Origin: Ignavibacteria bacterium
GTDB lineage: Bacteria; Bacteroidota; Ignavibacteria; Ignavibacteriales; Melioribacteraceae
Assembly: GCA_027347805.1 (NCBI GenBank)
Contig: DAIEQP010000251.1
Span: 1 to 23,610, forward strand
Direction of reading: 5' to 3'
Length of the DNA stretch: 23,610 bases
Shown here in pieces: positions 22,473 to 23,610 of the stretch. The notes below the pieces were generated by a model. It was not told where the DNA came from, did no database searches, and saw only the letters and a program-made list of their open reading frames with translations. Position numbers and translations under genes: made by a program. Position 1 is the stretch's first letter, and each line of letters starts with the position of its first letter.

Positions 22473-23610
22473 TCATTTCTGAATTACAAAAACTGTATTT
22501 GGATTATTGTTGAACAGTCGAATAATTTTCTTGTTGATTAATTCATCAACAGCACGGCTCGAAATCATTTTGTAAAGCCAGGTCATCCATTCTTTATAAT
22601 TAGTTTCTTCCCTGTATTGTGAATTTAGATATCGTTTAACAAATACAGTTTGCCTGTTTTCAAAATAATTTACCAGGTCTTTGGTAATTATTTCTGCAAT
22701 GTTGTAAAGTTTTCCTTCGTCCGATTTTGTAAGAATTGGAATTACAGGCTTTTTATTTAACATCATTCCAAATTTTTCAAACCCATCAATTTTTTTGTCT
22801 GATATCTTAGCAGCCCCCTTTTTTTCAAGATCAATTAAATCGGTTATTAATTCCTTCTGAAAAAGAGAATCATTTTCTGTATCTGGTTTACCAAAAGAAT
22901 TTTTTAATGCTGAAGTTGGGCATGTTGCAATATTGAAGTGTTCTCCTGTATGTGCATATGAACCAAATTTAAAACCAGGATACTCATAAAAATTGGTTTC
23001 ATAAAGATTAATCGCTGAACTTTCACTTTCATCTGTTTGAATCATCGCGAAATAGTAGTAACCATTTCCCCTGTGAGGCATAAATGATTTAATAAACTGA
23101 TCCTGATAAAATTTTTCCTGCCAGTAATCGTGAACAACAGAACCAAGAATAAACAAAGAAAGATATTCGAACGGGATATTTTTTAGAGCGGGTATTTTGG
23201 CACATTCTTCCTTAATCTTTCCGAGCCGATCTTTTGCAATTCCGCTCATTTCAATGCCAAGCGAATCGACAAAACTTTTCAACGAATTTGCGTTATCACT
23301 ATCAAGTAGAAAAAACGTAGGTAAAAAATATCCATCGTTATTTTTCTTTATCAGTCCCCGGCCAAACAAAAAATTAATTTTATCGTTCCAGACACTGTCG
23401 TTCATCTTTAAATACTTTTTTATTTCTTTATCCGGCACACGATGGTGTAATAACACGAGAAGTTCTTTTAGGTGACCATCCTCCAAATTCAATTTTGGCT
23501 GTGTATAATCGAAAGTTATAAAATGTGAAGTGAATTTTCCCTCAAGTAATTCTGGAATTTCTTTTTTGTGTGAACATGACAGAAATGGTAAGATGAGCAA
23601 AAGAAATAGG
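22473..23610 (-). CDS. Putative lipoprotein of unknown function, 5' end beyond the window
   Basis: The frame is open from the TAA at 22473 to the right edge. The first visible codons give LFLLLILPFLSCSHKK, a hydrophobic signal ending in a lipobox-like LSC, so the true start lies just outside the window and a TTG at 23600 is not the start. The mature part (about 365 residues) opens with a short segment, FITFDYTQPKLNLEDG, then a region resembling a winged helix (LKELLVLLHHRVPDKEIKKYLKMNDSVW... followed by LFGRGLIKK), then mixed alpha/beta sequence with GNGYYYFAMIQTDE and a helical C-terminus ending FVIQK. I do not recognise a named family. Membrane anchoring is likely; the function is unknown. 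Confidence 0.75.
   Translation of the reverse strand, partial: LFLLLILPFLSCSHKKEIPELLEGKFTSHFITFDYTQPKLNLEDGHLKELLVLLHHRVPDKEIKKYLKMNDSVWNDKINFLFGRGLIKKNNDGYFLPTFFLLDSDNANSLKSFVDSLGIEMSGIAKDRLGKIKEECAKIPALKNIPFEYLSLFILGSVVHDYWQEKFYQDQFIKSFMPHRGNGYYYFAMIQTDESESSAINLYETNFYEYPGFKFGSYAHTGEHFNIATCPTSALKNSFGKPDTENDSLFQKELITDLIDLEKKGAAKISDKKIDGFEKFGMMLNKKPVIPILTKSDEGKLYNIAEIITKDLVNYFENRQTVFVKRYLNSQYREETNYKEWMTWLYKMISSRAVDELINKKIIRLFNNNPNTVFVIQK

Overview
The window is AT-rich, densely packed chromosomal DNA of a Gram-negative bacterium. I infer a member of the Bacteroidota/Ignavibacteriota/Chlorobiota group. The reasons are paired ECF sigma/anti-sigma genes, DUF4097 exported repeat proteins, an M56 'BlaR'-type protease without a penicillin-binding domain, cNMP/GAF and multi-PAS histidine kinases, many weak Shine-Dalgarno sites and AT-rich codon use. 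No mobile element, CRISPR array, tRNA or rRNA was seen. Every stretch is coding except short intergenic gaps and the RNase P RNA gene.

Layout. (1) 1-5305, minus strand: a cNMP-binding/GAF/kinase-like protein, miaA, a family-2-like glycosyltransferase and the first 195 codons of prfA (release factor 1) run in one direction and are probably partly co-transcribed. (2) 5334-6779, plus strand: an AlkA-like DNA glycosylase, an ECF sigma factor and a small soluble zinc anti-sigma factor, ending in a bidirectional terminator shared with the next block. (3) 6831-10702, minus strand: a second ECF sigma factor, a membrane-anchored HEAT-repeat protein (probable anti-sigma factor) and two tandem DUF4097 beta-repeat proteins. 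(4) 10874-13332, plus strand, divergent from block 3: a BlaI-type repressor and an M56 membrane metallopeptidase. (5) 13381-17451, minus strand: rnpB, recJ, yebC, ruvC and ruvA, a core nucleic-acid maintenance cluster. (6) 17551-23610: an AI-2E/PerM-family membrane protein (minus), then a three-PAS membrane histidine kinase, a GNAT acetyltransferase and a TlpA-like thioredoxin (plus), then a lipoprotein gene (minus) that runs off the right edge.

The most notable finding is at 10703-10873, between blocks 3 and 4. The two divergent operons carry nearly identical ECF-type promoters, each AACC-N17-GTCTAA and both starting AACCTTTyGTAT. In each promoter the -35 element lies at the centre of a 16-bp inverted repeat. 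This suggests that one sigma factor drives both its own operon (sigma, HEAT anti-sigma, two exported 18-residue-repeat proteins) and the BlaI/M56-protease pair, with a dyad-binding regulator such as BlaI possibly acting on both. I propose blocks 3 and 4 as a single envelope-sensing module. Other points to check are a histidine-kinase-like protein whose phospho-acceptor His is Gln, a methionine repeated at one position in ten coils of a DUF4097 protein, an RsrA-like Cys/His spacing in the small anti-sigma factor, and a hairpin enclosing the miaA start codon.
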